NCBI GenBank assembly: GCA_024752435.1
Contig: CP103022.1
Span: 1,116,001 to 1,180,000, forward strand
Source: Allantophomopsis cytisporea
Taxonomy: Eukaryota; Ascomycota; Leotiomycetes; Phacidiales; Phacidiaceae
Length of the DNA: 64,000 nucleotides
Direction of reading: 5' to 3'
Under the pieces are notes generated by a model. That model had not been told where the DNA came from. It made no database searches and saw nothing but the letters and a program-made list of their open reading frames with translations. Each line of letters opens with the position of its first letter. Positions within the stretch are counted from its first letter, which is position 1. This document shows positions 1 to 12,270 of this stretch, in pieces. The position numbers were made by a program, and so were the translations under genes.

Positions 1-2982
1 AAGTTTATGATAATTTGCCCAATGCTAATGTTGGATGATAGTCCAAGTTGTAAACCTATATCATGAAGCTTGCACCAATCAACAACAAGATATCTGTATA
101 TCCTTGGGAAGCAGCTCGCAATATGTTGAGATGCGGAGACAGAATTTAAATTGACGTTCAGTTGAATACGAACAAAAATAAATTGAATACGAGGAGACCG
201 CGTGGGCATCCAAGATCAAAGAAGCAGGTAGTCGGTATATGTCTTTATGTGAAGGTGCACAAGTTCATTGACTTCATACATATATGATTTGCACTGGAGG
301 TATGCATTCATACTGACCTGATATGTACTCCTTCCACAAAGCAAGATTGTAGTGGTGCACTTCGAGCTTGCTCAGTGATATGAGGAGTATCTTGATGACA
401 AGCATTGTGCACCATTGTGCACTACCCCTGCTACTACAGGACTCTGAATGGGTAGTTCATAGATTCAAAGAGAGCAAGATTATCTCCTTGAATAGAGTCG
501 TGGGCAGTAACAGCTGCAAACACGGACAGAAAGCAAGTCATTTGTTGAGAAATCTACAGGGGCAGTCATTGGGTGTGGTCGAATAACTATGAACTTGTAC
601 TGACATGGGAGGACAAAAGCTTAGCGAAGGTATTATTGAGAGGCATTCAACGGGTAACAAGCTACCTATTCTAGGTGGCGTAATTTTCATGAGCAGGGCC
701 ATATCCCTCGCACGAATTGTGACATGTGGGAGCAAGGTCTAAATGCTCGATGATAACAAGGGTCCTCGAAGGGATAGAGACCGGTTGGTTAGACTAGAGA
801 TGTGGCGGCGGAGGAAGAGTAAATGCGGTCGACAGATGAGGTCTCTCCGCTGCTCGTGGAAGATCGTTTATGCATCGAGTACGAAATGCAACAGTATGTG
901 TGTGCGGAGTAGTGCTCAGTACATGCTATGTCCGAGGTTACAATACAAGAAGGACTCGGTACATGCCTTCTAGGTGCCGACGGATTCAATGCATTCCGAT
1001 TTTTATGGCATTTATTGTAAATACATCCTGTAAAGTCACAAATGCTGACTCTCGGGCAGGTTGCATATATCAGCGGAGTCAAGTCTAAAATGGGTGAACA
1101 TGCAATGATAAGTCTGTGGTAAAGTGGGACCATATTAAGGGAATAATCGATAAGGTCTCGAGCGGGGCATCAAACAGGGCTTCGTACCAATTGAACTTCA
1201 TGACTTGATACCTGAAATTGATCGGAGTCGTAGTGTGAATGACCATCAACGTGAATGACTGATGTCCCATTCCCAGTAAAACTCCCTAATTAGCCAAGAA
1301 CAAGTTGGGAATCGCTTGATTGGTAAATAAATTCTGAATTCAGGCGTAAAGGAATTGAGTGGATTGTATATTCTTCTCGAAGCGCCAAGACAAAAGAAAG
1401 CGATCAATGTCGGACTTGGATCGTTGGACTGATGATCACCATGCTGGGCATTTGATATGGCTCATCTTCTGTACAACATTGATTCTGACTAGATACTGTA
1501 CAATGGAGGCTTGATGATTCAACTTTGGGCCTCCTCTCTTCAAGGACAGGATCATTGTAGTGCCGACGAGTCATCCGTCCATACATCAATATTATCGCCA
1601 CCTTGATGGTCAAACACGAAAAGGACTGTCCGTCTGCAGAGGAAATTGTATATGCAGCGGAATAAGATCCGATAAGGACGTCAAGCATATCGAGAACATC
1701 GAAAACGGAATCCTATCCTCGGTGAACCCTGCTGGAGCGTGCTTGATTGTTCTATAATTTATCGCGCCTTGACCTGAAGTTGGCCTCTGACAAGAATGGA
1801 ATGATTAGCGCGAATGGAGGATCTTCCCCACCCACCTCTACAATCAAAACTCCAACTGCTGTAACCAGTTTGCGACTTGATACGATGCAATGACGATGAA
1901 ACTTCTCTGATGAACGAAGGCCCAAGGAGTTCGCCCGCTCAATCTGCAAGAAATTCGAGACATGAGTGCGCAATAAGTGTCTTGTCTTCTTCGCATGTAC
2001 GGTACCTATACCGAATGAAACTGGTAAACGCGGTTGGTTGGTACAGAACTCAATTTTGAAGCGTAGGAGATGGTAAGTCAAGACTTGGTACTCACGGACT
2101 CCAAACGCTCAAATGTTGAGAGCCACGGAAGCCGTCGGTTGAATGACACAGCCATACCGACACCGACTTCATGTGCTACTAATGCAGCTCGAATGCATCG
2201 CCCAAAATCTCCCTGCATTTTGCGCTCTGCACCTTTTAGCATAAAGAGACAGACATCCGCCGTGGGGGTTTAATTGAGCGAATGATACTCATCCAGACTT
2301 TCAAATTAGGACTCATGTTACTTGAGGCGTACATTTCACAGAACATCGTTGTGGAATCAAAGCCCATATCGCTACGTATTGCCTAAAGTCTTCAGTACAT
2401 GCCTGTCGCCATGTGGATTTGTTGGACTTACTTGTGTGTAGCAGTTCATGGCTATCGCATGGACGCACCTCAAAGAGTTGGCTTACCAGAGTCATGAATA
2501 ACAATGGTCGAGATCTTGATATAAGTATGTAAGATATAGGTGTTTTCTTTGCGTTTGTTGGTGATCTTGAATTTATGAAGGGTGGTTTTATGTGAAGTGG
2601 AGTGGAAATTGAGGATGTCGTTGGATTTGGCTACGATTTCTCTGGTGCCATTTTCTACTAGACCAAACTTTAAGCTCCGTAATGATTTCAAGATGTCTGA
2701 AGGCTATCCCAAGCATGTCGAAGATGTTATCAGAAAGAATATATCTGCGCATTTTGACCCGTATTTTCATGCACATCACCCAATCCACAAAGATCTGACT
2801 ACAAGTTTAGCATGATTTACCGTCTACCACATACTACCTTAGAGATCGTCTATGTTATCGAATAGACTACGTGAATCGATTGTTCCTAGCAACCAACCTA
2901 TCATTTCAGTTTACAGAGCTGCGGTTTGTGCATATGTGGAGCACATCTGAGCATCTGAGCCCTTTGTTTCCAAAGCCATGTA
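1..2982. other. Gene-poor interval, no supported gene
   Basis: No open frame here has convincing codon use, splice structure or a recognisable domain. The longest open stretches are about 110 codons and overlap each other on both strands, as expected by chance. A short in-frame stretch near 940-1010 ends in GADGF, which faintly recalls the GADG motif of FAD monooxygenases, but stops and frame breaks surround it. The interval may hold decayed genes; I cannot identify any. Confidence 0.5.
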
Positions 2983-3767
2983 CTACTTTACGCTTCTCTC
3001 AGTGAGAAACAAGAAGTCATCAATGTCGGACTTTCCTATTACCCAGAACCTTTCTCGTAAACTCTTTCCTCTCTGAGGAATTATCAGATATCGAACATCG
3101 AAGGCTACAATGCGATGATAATTGTGATTACCAGGGTGTTCAAAAGGGAACAGATGATCATTGGAGGTGGCATGGAAGATTTCCTTAGCAGGCCTACATA
3201 TTTCAATCACGAAATCCCACTCGTTGTACCGAAGACTATGATAGAAATCACTCAGTTCTCTTTGAACGTACAAACATATCAGAACTAAGAGCTTAGTCGT
3301 CCTCGAACTTCGTGGAGAACGGTTCACAACTTTCCCCCTAGAGCACGCTTTGACCTTCTCGTACAAGAGTGATATACAACATAACACCACTCAACCCTAG
3401 TAAGTAATCCCTCACCCTGTTTTCATCAGCCCTTTGAAGTACGTGTTCACATTCCTGCACTTGACAACGACTTAAACCTCTTAAGTCCTTCATTAATCTC
3501 AGGTTTCATTTTAATACACTCCTTAAACCCAGGGTCAGATTCTAGAGTCCTCTGATACACCAAGAGTGGTTCCACTGTACCCATTCCACCAGCTGGAGGA
3601 TAGTAGGCTACAAATGTTTGAGCTGAAAGATCTCGAGAAATGAGTATGGCATAGGAAAGGCGTGGAGTGGCTTGTTTGAGAGAGATTGTGTTTGGAATTG
3701 CAAAGGAGCTGAATAGCTCTTGACGTATTAATTGGTAAGAATGCAATCGGAGTAAGCATATCATCAA
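2983..3767 (-). pseudogene. Possible decayed gene, unknown product
   Basis: Two consecutive minus-strand frames have protein-like composition. The upstream one (about 3767-3447) is about 100 codons and includes the stretch FVAYYPPAGGMGTVEPLLVY. The downstream one (3390-2983) is about 135 codons and is rich in aromatic and charged residues. They lie in different frames. A third frame between them is also open for a short way, and no clean GT-AG intron joins them in phase. I do not recognise a family. The pattern suits a gene broken by frameshifts better than an intact gene, but chance cannot be excluded. There is no good start codon at the upstream end: the frame opens with TTG, and the nearest ATG (3759) is in another frame. 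Confidence 0.3.
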
Positions 3768-5488
3768 AAATGAACCTGGGAGAGATTGGTGTCTGCCATA
3801 TGTTGAGTTCTTCTACGTTGAATGGAAAGCAAGCTTGACGTACAAGCTGGACACAGCCTTATGGGTAACAACGGGAGAATATGTAAAATTCATATTCAAT
3901 AAAATAAACCACAATACAATTGAAACACATTCATTTGGCTTTACTTCTTAATATCACGGCTGCATTGGTTTGGTTCACACAACACCATACAGTGGAGACT
4001 TTGATGATATAAACAAAACTTGTGTAGTATTTCTAGTCGAGCTACTTAAGTTTGTCTTGAGGCGGCATCATATCCATTTCAATATAGCTGACTATTCATA
4101 TAAAATCTAATGAAAGGGATCAGTATTCCGTCCATAGTCGGTCCAGAAAGCGCTATCCAAAAATCGTTTGCATGTTCATTATTAAGCTGGTGAATGACAC
4201 AGCCTGCTTGGATATCGAGAGAGAGGACGAAGGTTTGGACGGGGTCGTGTAAACGTTTCGTGTCTTCTCATGAACTACTCGTCATTGGATTTGAATATCT
4301 AAGTGATAGGATAGGAAAACTAACAGGAAGAGATTGTTTTCGCCGCTACACGATGGCTCTGCACTCAATTGCTACGTCCTTTCACTTGAAAGAGTCTTAC
4401 TGAGCGAGACCGATCCCTCTGATTGTAAATCCTCACTTTATCTTCCAAAGAACGGCTCTATATCGAATGCTTGCTTTGTGTCTGCAAAACATATGTACCA
4501 AACTTGATTGCAGATACATCTCAAAGAAAGCAACTGAAATGATGTACAGTATTTGAAGCTTTCACCAAAGTAGTTTCCACTTAGGAAGCCCAGTTCAGAT
4601 TATACTTACAGTTCAGACTTGATTTCCAGAAACGTAGCAAGTAATTGTTTTCTTCTCGTGGGCGGCTGCTAAATGGAGAGTATCATTATGGTCATTGTCG
4701 TGTCAAATCAGATTATCATTGGCACTACTGTCTAACGGTAGTCTTGCAATCTCTTTCAGCTGCTTCAGCACTGCTCGATGAGGATCGACACTTAAGGAGA
4801 TAGGTCCCTTCTAGCCTTAATATCGACGCTTTGGATCTTCCCGTTTACTGAATAGTGACAATTTGATATTCTGTTACACAAAAGGGAGAGAGACCTTTTA
4901 CTTATTTCAACCCGGGTCTCTTGAATGTAGTCTTTGATAGCCCCAAAACCTAACTTGTAGCCTTTATTCAACGCACTAGGAGACTTACAGATCTCGTTGT
5001 TGTTGCTGCAGATAGCAGCTACTGTTTTGAGTTTGGCATGTTCCACAGTTGCGGATTGGTATGTTATTTTGTCATTTATAGGAGTCAATTGACGCACAGT
5101 GTCTGAAGCGTACGCGTGCGACAGCAGGTATAAGGTTCCATCAATGAGACCTCCAGGATCTCCATCATATGTAACACAAAACTGCGCTCCCTCACTCGAA
5201 ACCGAAAAGTTCTCTTATCAGACCTTTCATAAATAGGGAAGACTGCCGAGTCCCTATCAGACGTTGGCACTGCTGCTCAGGTTCACATGACTGTGATAAG
5301 GATTGCGATAAGCGACGCGGGATTAGGCATGAACGCGTCCCACAGAATGTGAAGTCATCTAAACAATACACATGTCCTCCTCATTATCACCACAGCACTT
5401 ATGTTATAAGAGAATACATCGTTGACACCTGAAAGGGATTTATCATCCTCCGAGTATTCTAAAGCTATCGATCCAATTTTTAGGAACG
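3768..5488. other. Intergenic, with an ankyrin-like relic on the minus strand
   Basis: On the minus strand, near 4785-4625, a frame interrupted by one stop codon reads as an ankyrin helix pair, including NDTLHLAAAHEKK just after the stop. A second minus-strand frame (5097-4792, about 100 codons) lies immediately upstream but out of phase. Together they look like the eroded end of an ankyrin-repeat gene. Nothing else in the interval is recognisable. The last few hundred bases must hold the promoter of the kinetochore gene that starts at 5489. Confidence 0.35.
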
Positions 5489-6394
5489 ATGGCTACAGAA
5501 GATGCGATCGTGGAGGATCCAGTTGAGGCTCAATTAGACCAGGAGATCGTGGACCTACAAAGCCAGAGTATGTGACCTACTACTGTATCGAAGATAATAT
5601 CTGACAATTGATAAGTCAAGCAACTTCGCGATCGTCGCGCACTCCTTACCTCGACTCTCCTCTCTACCAAGGCTTTACCATCAGATATATCCACCGCCAT
5701 TGAATCGCAACAAATTGCCGAGCAGTCGAAGAAACAGCTGTCGCACAAGCAAGAAAATCTCTATCGGCTAGGTGCAGGAATAACTACATTCACCGTTAGA
5801 GATCCAGACCCGAATGCTGTTGACAAGGGACGCGTACTAGGCGTACGAATCGAGGTGTGCACGAACGGCAAATACCTACGCCCATATTACATTCTCCTCA
5901 ACAAGCCGTATCCAAACTCTCAGCGCTTCAGAGTCCATCGACACACTGTTCCTCCATGTATACCACTTGCCGAATTGGCGACGAAACACCTTCCTGGGGA
6001 GAAAGCTGGAGCTAGCGAGGAGATATCGAAAGGCCAGCCAGAAAACCAAAATCTGGTGCGCTTTGTACGGCTCCTCAGACGAGAAATTATGCATTATCAT
6101 CATCGTGTATCTGCTATTTCTTCTCTACGGAAGGCCCTCCGGTTGGATAGTAGAAATTATGCGGGCAAAGGCAAGGATAGAGAGCTGATTATGAGTGATA
6201 TTAGCGCTGCTGATGCGGAGGCCAAACATGTGACGTTGGAGTGGGCGGATGGGAAGATTGGTCGTCTGGTGCTTAATGAAAAGGGTGAAGTTGTCAACTG
6301 TGTGGTGATGAATGGAGGGGTAAGAGATAGGGCAATTGAGGGAAGTATCGCTGCTCATCAAGGAAGTCTTGATGGCTTGGCTAATGTATTGTGA
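5489..6394 (+). CDS. MCM21: CENP-O / Mcm21-like inner-kinetochore protein
   Basis: Model: exons 5489-5567 and 5616-6394, giving 285 aa. The 48-nt intron has a GTATGT donor and an ATAAG acceptor, and the frame closes exactly. The N-terminal ~90 residues are charged and Leu/Gln rich, consistent with a coiled coil. The C-terminal part carries the pattern I associate with the Cenp-O family: a strand ending in YYILLNKPY, then RVHRHTVPPCIPLAEL, then a basic helix LLRREIMHYHHRVSAI. In yeast and animals this protein belongs to the COMA/CCAN complex and links centromeric nucleosomes to the outer kinetochore. It would act in the nucleus at centromeres. The start is the first ATG that gives an open exon with a good donor. 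Identification is by motif recall, so the family is likely rather than certain; that it is a real gene is close to sure. Confidence 0.75.
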
Positions 6395-7827
6395 AAATGG
6401 GACATATGGGGTGGGTGGCATGACGGGCATGTCTGGCGCAAGGTGTGGCTTTCGATTGAAAAGTTATCTGTCCTGATGGAGCTCATTGTCTTTGGTGAAG
6501 TCATTTTTGCAGTTGGCAGGCAGGCCTCAGTGGATTTCATGATGGGTAATACTCCCATCGCTGAATATGATGATGGCGTAACAATCCAGAAAGAAAGGTC
6601 TAGACGAACGAGTACAAGACTCGATAGATGAGAGAAGCACTTCAAAACCATGTTGGCTGGAGGATAAGCATCATCACAATCATGAGCGAGGAAGCAGCTT
6701 ACTTATTCGGCGCACACGCAGGTGACTTGAGTTAAGTAGTAACATGTCTTGTTCTTTACGCCTTATATTTCCATGGTATTGGAAGACTAGCCGGAGGGAT
6801 GAGATAGGATCCTCTAACTGCCAGTCGGGGTTAAATCGTGGAAATGTTTAACATGATATTTCAACATATCCTGAACATTTCTTCAAAGGTTCAGGGGGAA
6901 AATTAGGTATATTCATAATCTCTTTCAGATCTCAGCTTCAATCTATTATTCACGAGACTTGATACTACTTCTTAATTTCTACTTGTCCTATATCAAGATT
7001 TGCTGAAAATTGAAAGTAGCGATGGTAAACATCTTCAAATTGGGACGAAGCAGCCGAGAGATCGAGTGGACGGATGTTTGCAAAGTCGATGGAGCATTCG
7101 CTTGAACTTTGGCGTCATCTTGGCTTCGCAGTCGTTGCTTGTCATCTTGGAGGAATATATGGGATCTCCCTAGACACAGCCCACTGCCTCATAGCTTTTA
7201 GGGTTATCTTCAGACTAGACGATCTTGAGTTGACCGATCAGAGGTACGTTGGTGTTCCCATAAAGAGCTCCGGGAATCGAAGCGCGTATGCGCTATAAGA
7301 CGGTATATAACGTTGGCATGACCGGGCAAGACTTTGGGAGTGTCTACCATTGATCGGATTCAGCAATAAGTGCGTCAACTAGGAGATCGAGGAGGGATGC
7401 AACAAGGAAGGGAGAGCTATGCTCGCCCTTGTTCAATACGCGTCAGCGTTTCATCACGTGATCGTTTATAAGTGAATCGAGGTTTGACGGTATATTCAGA
7501 CATCAATCATCTTGAAATTAGTCCAATTTACGTTCTCAGTATATAAATCATAAAGTAACATCCGTTTTGTGTGATTTGAAAGGACTGGCCCACATTTCAT
7601 ACTTTATAGACAGCAAAGCGCTTACACGTTCCACAAATGATTGAGCATGAAATTGGCGCCCATTCAGTCAGTGGATGAGGTCGCGCCTGTTGGTAACCTG
7701 TTGGTAACCCTGTCACTGTTACCAACACCCCTCACCAATCGAGGCTTATATGACTGTCCACAATCCTCAAAAGTATCTGTAAGTCAAAAGGATTTCCAAG
7801 GACTTACCACAAATATGAACCACAAAT
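6395..7827. other. Intergenic; promoter and leader of the next gene
   Basis: No gene seen. There is a TATATAAA at 7540-7547 and a palindromic TCACGTGA near 7455. Just before the next gene lies a compact set of direct and inverted repeats (7688-7727), listed separately. Confidence 0.5.
7688..7727. repeat. Direct plus inverted repeat in a 5' leader
   Basis: Two identical 11-mers, TGTTGGTAACC, lie back to back at 7688-7698 and 7699-7709. The reverse complement of their first ten bases follows at 7718-7727. The second and third copies can form a 10-bp stem with a 9-nt loop. The group is about 100 bp upstream of the ATG at 7828 and downstream of a TATA-like box at 7540. It could therefore be a protein-binding cluster or an mRNA hairpin. 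Confidence 0.6.
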
Positions 7828-8859
7828 ATGAGCCAGAAATCAGTAACAATATCATTGTCAACGTTAGTGAGTACCGCTTCATCCACCCACCTACCCGTCA
7901 GCCGCACTAACGTTCCTCAGAAGCAGTCAGGCCCCAAGCCGCCGTATAGTCTGCCCGCGAGCCTACTCCCAGCGGATGCGCCCAACAAAGAGTTATATTT
8001 CGGCGTCTTCGACGGAGAACTGGAAGAATACATCGCGAAAGAACTCGACGTGTCGCGGCTTGAGCGCATCCATGGTTCTCTATGGTTAGCGGGACGACGA
8101 GGCAACATCAGGCCACTGCACAAGCAGTATACTCTGGCGCGCAAGATAGTGGTGAGCGAGCAGACGGACCTGCACCTCTTATGGGACACAGAAGTCATAT
8201 TCGTGAAGCCCATTCCCGAATTTCTGCTGGACCACGATTTGTTCACCAAACACCTGTGCAATTTCTCCGGTGACGCAAGCGCAGAGAGCTGTTATAGAAC
8301 GGCGCTGGGACTGCTGTATTCTTACACGCAGCTCATCAAGCACAAAAGTGACCTGGAAATTGCATTGAAGCTCAAACTGCTGCCGGAAGATACGAAGTGG
8401 GCGGCGTGGTTGCAGTTCAGTCACGATGTGCGAGCATTTATGAAAGAGGGCGATGTGCAGCAGAAGCGGTTTCAATATGGGGAGTTGCGGCTGGACCGAG
8501 TCAACACAATCTACCGTTTGCAATGTGGGCAGGTAGTGCGCGGCTATTATGCTGGCTACACGAAGTACTCGTCGTTTTTCCGTCGGAACTTCAGCTGGGT
8601 GGTGTTGATTTTCTTGTATCTTTCTACGGCGCTGTCGGCGTTTCAGGTACTTTTGGCAAGTAATGAAGGGGACACGAATCCACGCTTCCAGATGGCGGCG
8701 TATGGCGTTTCTTTGGCATCGATAATTCTTGTGGGCTTGCTCGTGGCCCTCTGTATTGCGTTGTTTTGGGCTCTGGTGCTATATCATCTACTTATGACTC
8801 TGCTGCATATGCATTCGGGAAAGAAGAAGCAGAAGACTGTTAACTCAAATCTTCCGTAA
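7828..8859 (+). CDS. Conserved fungal two-TM protein (DUF6601-like)
   Basis: Model: exon 7828-7866, a 54-nt intron 7867-7920 (GTGAGT donor, CACTAAC branch, CCTCAG acceptor), then exon 7921-8859, giving 325 aa. An in-frame TGA at 7816 bounds the start. The body is soluble and charged, with a WLAGRRGNIRPLHKQ core and a C-rich NFSGDASAESCYRTA region. Two strong hydrophobic segments follow at the C-terminus (NFSWVVLIFLYLSTALSAF and a longer one beginning AAYGVSLASIILVGLL), then a basic Lys-rich tail. This arrangement matches a widespread fungal family of unknown function that I recall as DUF6601. Some database entries label relatives subtilisin-like protease, but no Ser/His/Asp protease motif is visible here. 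The intron is a multiple of three with no stop codon, so retained and spliced forms would both encode protein. Confidence 0.82.
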   Translation: MSQKSVTISLSTLVSTASSTHLPVSRTNVPQKQSGPKPPYSLPASLLPADAPNKELYFGVFDGELEEYIAKELDVSRLERIHGSLWLAGRRGNIRPLHKQYTLARKIVVSEQTDLHLLWDTEVIFVKPIPEFLLDHDLFTKHLCNFSGDASAESCYRTALGLLYSYTQLIKHKSDLEIALKLKLLPEDTKWAAWLQFSHDVRAFMKEGDVQQKRFQYGELRLDRVNTIYRLQCGQVVRGYYAGYTKYSSFFRRNFSWVVLIFLYLSTALSAFQVLLASNEGDTNPRFQMAAYGVSLASIILVGLLVALCIALFWALVLYHLLMTLLHMHSGKKKQKTVNSNLP

Positions 8860-9033
8860 TATTTCCACAAATTTCCTTGCATTACGACGTTTTAGTTCTC
8901 ACATAACGACCACCATAGATTTAGATACCCATCTATCAATACCAATAGATAGTACATACATATCAATTCCCTATCCCGAATGTAATATGCTAAACTCCAG
9001 CTCCAATAGCGAGCAAGCCAACCAGAAAATGGA

Positions 9034-12000
9034 CTACATATCCATCTTCATACCCCCCAATAAATCCTCCCCATCATCAAGCCCAAAGCCTTGATCCATC
9101 ATCCCCTCCATCTGAACCGCCTGGCCAAATCCTTCTGCACCAACAGCATTTATAGCTTCATCCATAATCGCGCTCTGGCTGACTTGGCTCAGCGCCTCAA
9201 CGCGTCTACTAAGCCTGATAAGCGTCTCAGCGGTTAGTACATCCTTCTTATGCAGCTTGCCAACATTATCCATGGCCAACCTCAATGCATCCCTCAAATT
9301 GAGACGATTCTGATGCGCAGGCGCAATAGTATTCAGAGACATGACTGGCGGAAGAGAATGGATATCTGGAGCGCAGATGAGCGCTGTAGCAACATCCATG
9401 CAAACAGCCTCGCTGCTACCCGCATCGCGGTGGGACTTCACTTCGTTCACTATAGCAAGTAGCACGTTCTTTGCTCCAGAATGCTTGATTGCAAAAAGGA
9501 TTTGTCGGTGTGTGTAAGAGGCCGGCGTGATATTGATACCGGGATTGAGACCCCATTGGATAAGGGCTTGCATGCTGGCCCTCACAGATGCTGACAGACC
9601 TCCATTTGGTGTGGTTGTCCACGTCTCCATTTCTGTGTGATCCGTAGCCGCTATGCGTTCGAATCCTAGATGCGGTTTGAGAGCGTTAATGAGTGGCGAG
9701 ATGTTTTGTCGGGAAGGCTCCTGCCGCTGGAGCCAGTGAAGAGAGCGATCAAGCGGCCGTGCGATGATGTTAAGGATAGACGAGAGCATTGTAGAGGCCT
9801 CGGTAGAGATGGAAGTGGGAATTAGGAGTGGATGGAGAATAGTGAGGATTGAGGGGGCTAGGTTAGCGCTTGTCCAGATCAACGTCGAGAGGAAGTTTAT
9901 GCTCGGTATCAACGATGGAAGTAAGAAAGTGTCTACGAGATCTGTGGGATGACGTGTTAGCCATTGTTCGAGGCAGTACGAGAAGCAACTTGCATTCAAG
10001 GCCATTTTTTAGGCTGTCTTCTGACAATTTGTTCGTCCCGAAAGCCAACACAATCTGGTGAAAAAGCTTCGGTACAAGTAGATAGAAATCCTGTGGTGGA
10101 CAAGAAGACATCAATTCGTCACCAAGACCTCCTCCATCAGCATCGAATAGTCCCCTAATCCACCCATCAAGGTGCCCCTTTTCAGCATCTGACAGATCTG
10201 ATAGTGATCGACTTGTAGCGTTTTTCTCCAAAAGTTTCGAAACAAATGAATTATTTGATGAAAGGCTAAGATCCGAACCATTCAAGCCATATCGATGAAC
10301 TAGAGCAAGTACTAGAAGAACAATCGAGCCGAATTCCTCATAGACAGGCTGATACTCTCCTTGATCTTCATCATATCTCCAAGAGTCAAGGAGATTACAG
10401 ACGGGCTGCAATAGAGTCTGTGGCCGGTTAAACAGCAACAAAACATCCAGAGACGAGGGTTTTCTTGCCAAGTGGCTGCATATGTTTTTGAGCGACATAG
10501 TCTCCTTGGTCAGGCACAGATGACCAATTGTTTCAACCAATGCCTGGCTCACAGCCCCGGCGTTACCCTCCATTTTCTCCAGTTCATCAACGAGACCCTC
10601 CGCACGTTCTGGATCGCTCATACATTGTTGTACCAAGTTATCTTTAACATATCTCCCGCCGGTAGGTAAGGTCTGCATCGGGACTTCCCCTAGAAGGCTC
10701 TCAATACGCTCTTCAGCAATGAGGCCGTGCAAACAGCAAGCGAAACAAAATTCTTGCCGGACGGATTCAGAGAACATATTCGACGACGACGAATCATCGA
10801 ACATGGCTGAGAATGTCGGGAATGCATTTGTGTCAACCTGGCTTAGAGCTGCAGTGATACAGAACTCGGGAGTCAAAGGTGGAAACATGGACGCTGTTAA
10901 GCCAGTTAGAAGGATTGGTAGCTTGTTAATCAGGAACGAGCGCAGTATGAATATTGTTTGAGGCTTTTCGTTGCGGAAGATGGCGTTTGAAAGGACATCG
11001 AACGAGGCAAGGATGAGGTCGACAGTTGTTGTCTGAATGTCTCCCTAATGAAATAAACATAAGTATATATTGCAATATCATTAACTTTGTCTGAGGTTAC
11101 CTGGTATCTGTTATGAAGATATGCATACATAGCTTGGTCGTCGACTATTGGCCTACCAACAAGCTTTCGAATCGTTAGTCTATTTGGAATTTTATAGCCA
11201 AGGTTCTACTTACTAGAGCATTAATATAAATATACAAGCCAGCTCTTGAGTTCACCGCCGGCGCATCGGTTACTGGTATACTGTCCGTCCCAATGGAATC
11301 CATCATTTGATCCATCTCAGCATTGGCCTCTCGCTGCTTTTTGTTGACGGGTTCCAAACTAGCAAGAGTCTGTGTTTGGAAAACGTTTAGGCGTTCCGCA
11401 ATTGCTGGCGAGATTTGAAGAAGTGAAGGTATGAAAGTAGCAAGGGCTTGGTTGAAAGAAGTTCGTATTTCTAGTATATAGAGTGAGCTTGAGACTCTTA
11501 TAAACTACGCAATATTTACAAGGACGAAGAATTGTGAAAATGAAAATAGGATTGTAAAAGTGCCTGCAAGGGCATGGCGAGAATTGTACAGAGTGATATA
11601 GCATATCAAAATTGTTCGTTGAAATAGGAACAAACGAATAGTGAACTTTTCTCCTACCTTTCGGACATCCTTTCCCCATACTCTTCAAAACGATAGGATT
11701 CTGAGCGACGGCTAGCAAAAGCGTCCCAAAAGCCTGTCTTACCCCGTTTGCCAGGCCCTCCATATCATCAGCCACAGTGCCCAGGCTCTGCATAATATCG
11801 TTTGTAGCACCTGCAGTATTCATGAGGCCTAACCACGCCGTCAAAGCCTTCAAGATCTCGACCGCATCATGCGCGCTCTTCGGCCTGGTGCCCTGCGTCA
11901 CAATCTTCGCAAGCTTATACACGATCCCCTCCTCGATACTATAGGACTCCTTCCATCTCTTCGCCTTCTTCCCCTCACCCTCACCATTCTTCGTGTCCTG

Positions 12001-12270
12001 TTGTGGGGGTTGGAAGCTCGAGTACTGTCCCAAGTTCCTCAGGATGTCCGCCAAATACACGAGCTCGAGATCGATAAGGATGAAGAGATACTGAGGCACG
12101 CGGACGTCGGGTAGGATGTCATTCTCTGGCCGTGGTTGTAGAAATACGTTGGCGATCTGCCGTGACGTGAGCGGGTGTTTCGTGCTGAGGATCTGTACAA
12201 AGGTCCTAAAGTCTTCGGAATCGAGGCGCGTCGCGAGGCATCGCGATAGGAAGAGGTGCCATTGATCCAT
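9034..12270 (-). CDS. MED5: Mediator complex subunit 5 (Med5/Nut1)
   Basis: Five exons on the minus strand: 12270-11658, 11470-11214, 11163-11101, 11044-9994 and 9941-9034, giving 963 aa with every junction in phase. The N-terminus MDQWHLFLSRCLATRLD and the later SFNQALATFIPSLLQISPAI, GRPIVDDQAMYAYLHNRY and YLVDTFLLPSLIPSI stretches match fungal Med5/Nut1, a tail-module subunit of the RNA polymerase II Mediator. The protein is helical and HEAT-like, with an acidic C-terminus ending DDGEDLLGGMKMDM. The introns are 187, 50, 56 and 52 nt. The last (9942-9993) starts GCAAGT, so it is a GC-AG intron, and splicing it restores the Tyr of YLVDTFLL. The 187-nt intron is long for this window and its exact ends are the least certain part of the model. 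The next gene upstream lies on the same strand 0.9 kb away. Confidence 0.9.

Noticed and set aside
835..1010. Frame ending GADGF, recalling the FAD-monooxygenase GADG motif
   Set aside because: Only one weak motif, with stop codons on both sides and no Rossmann or other motif nearby.
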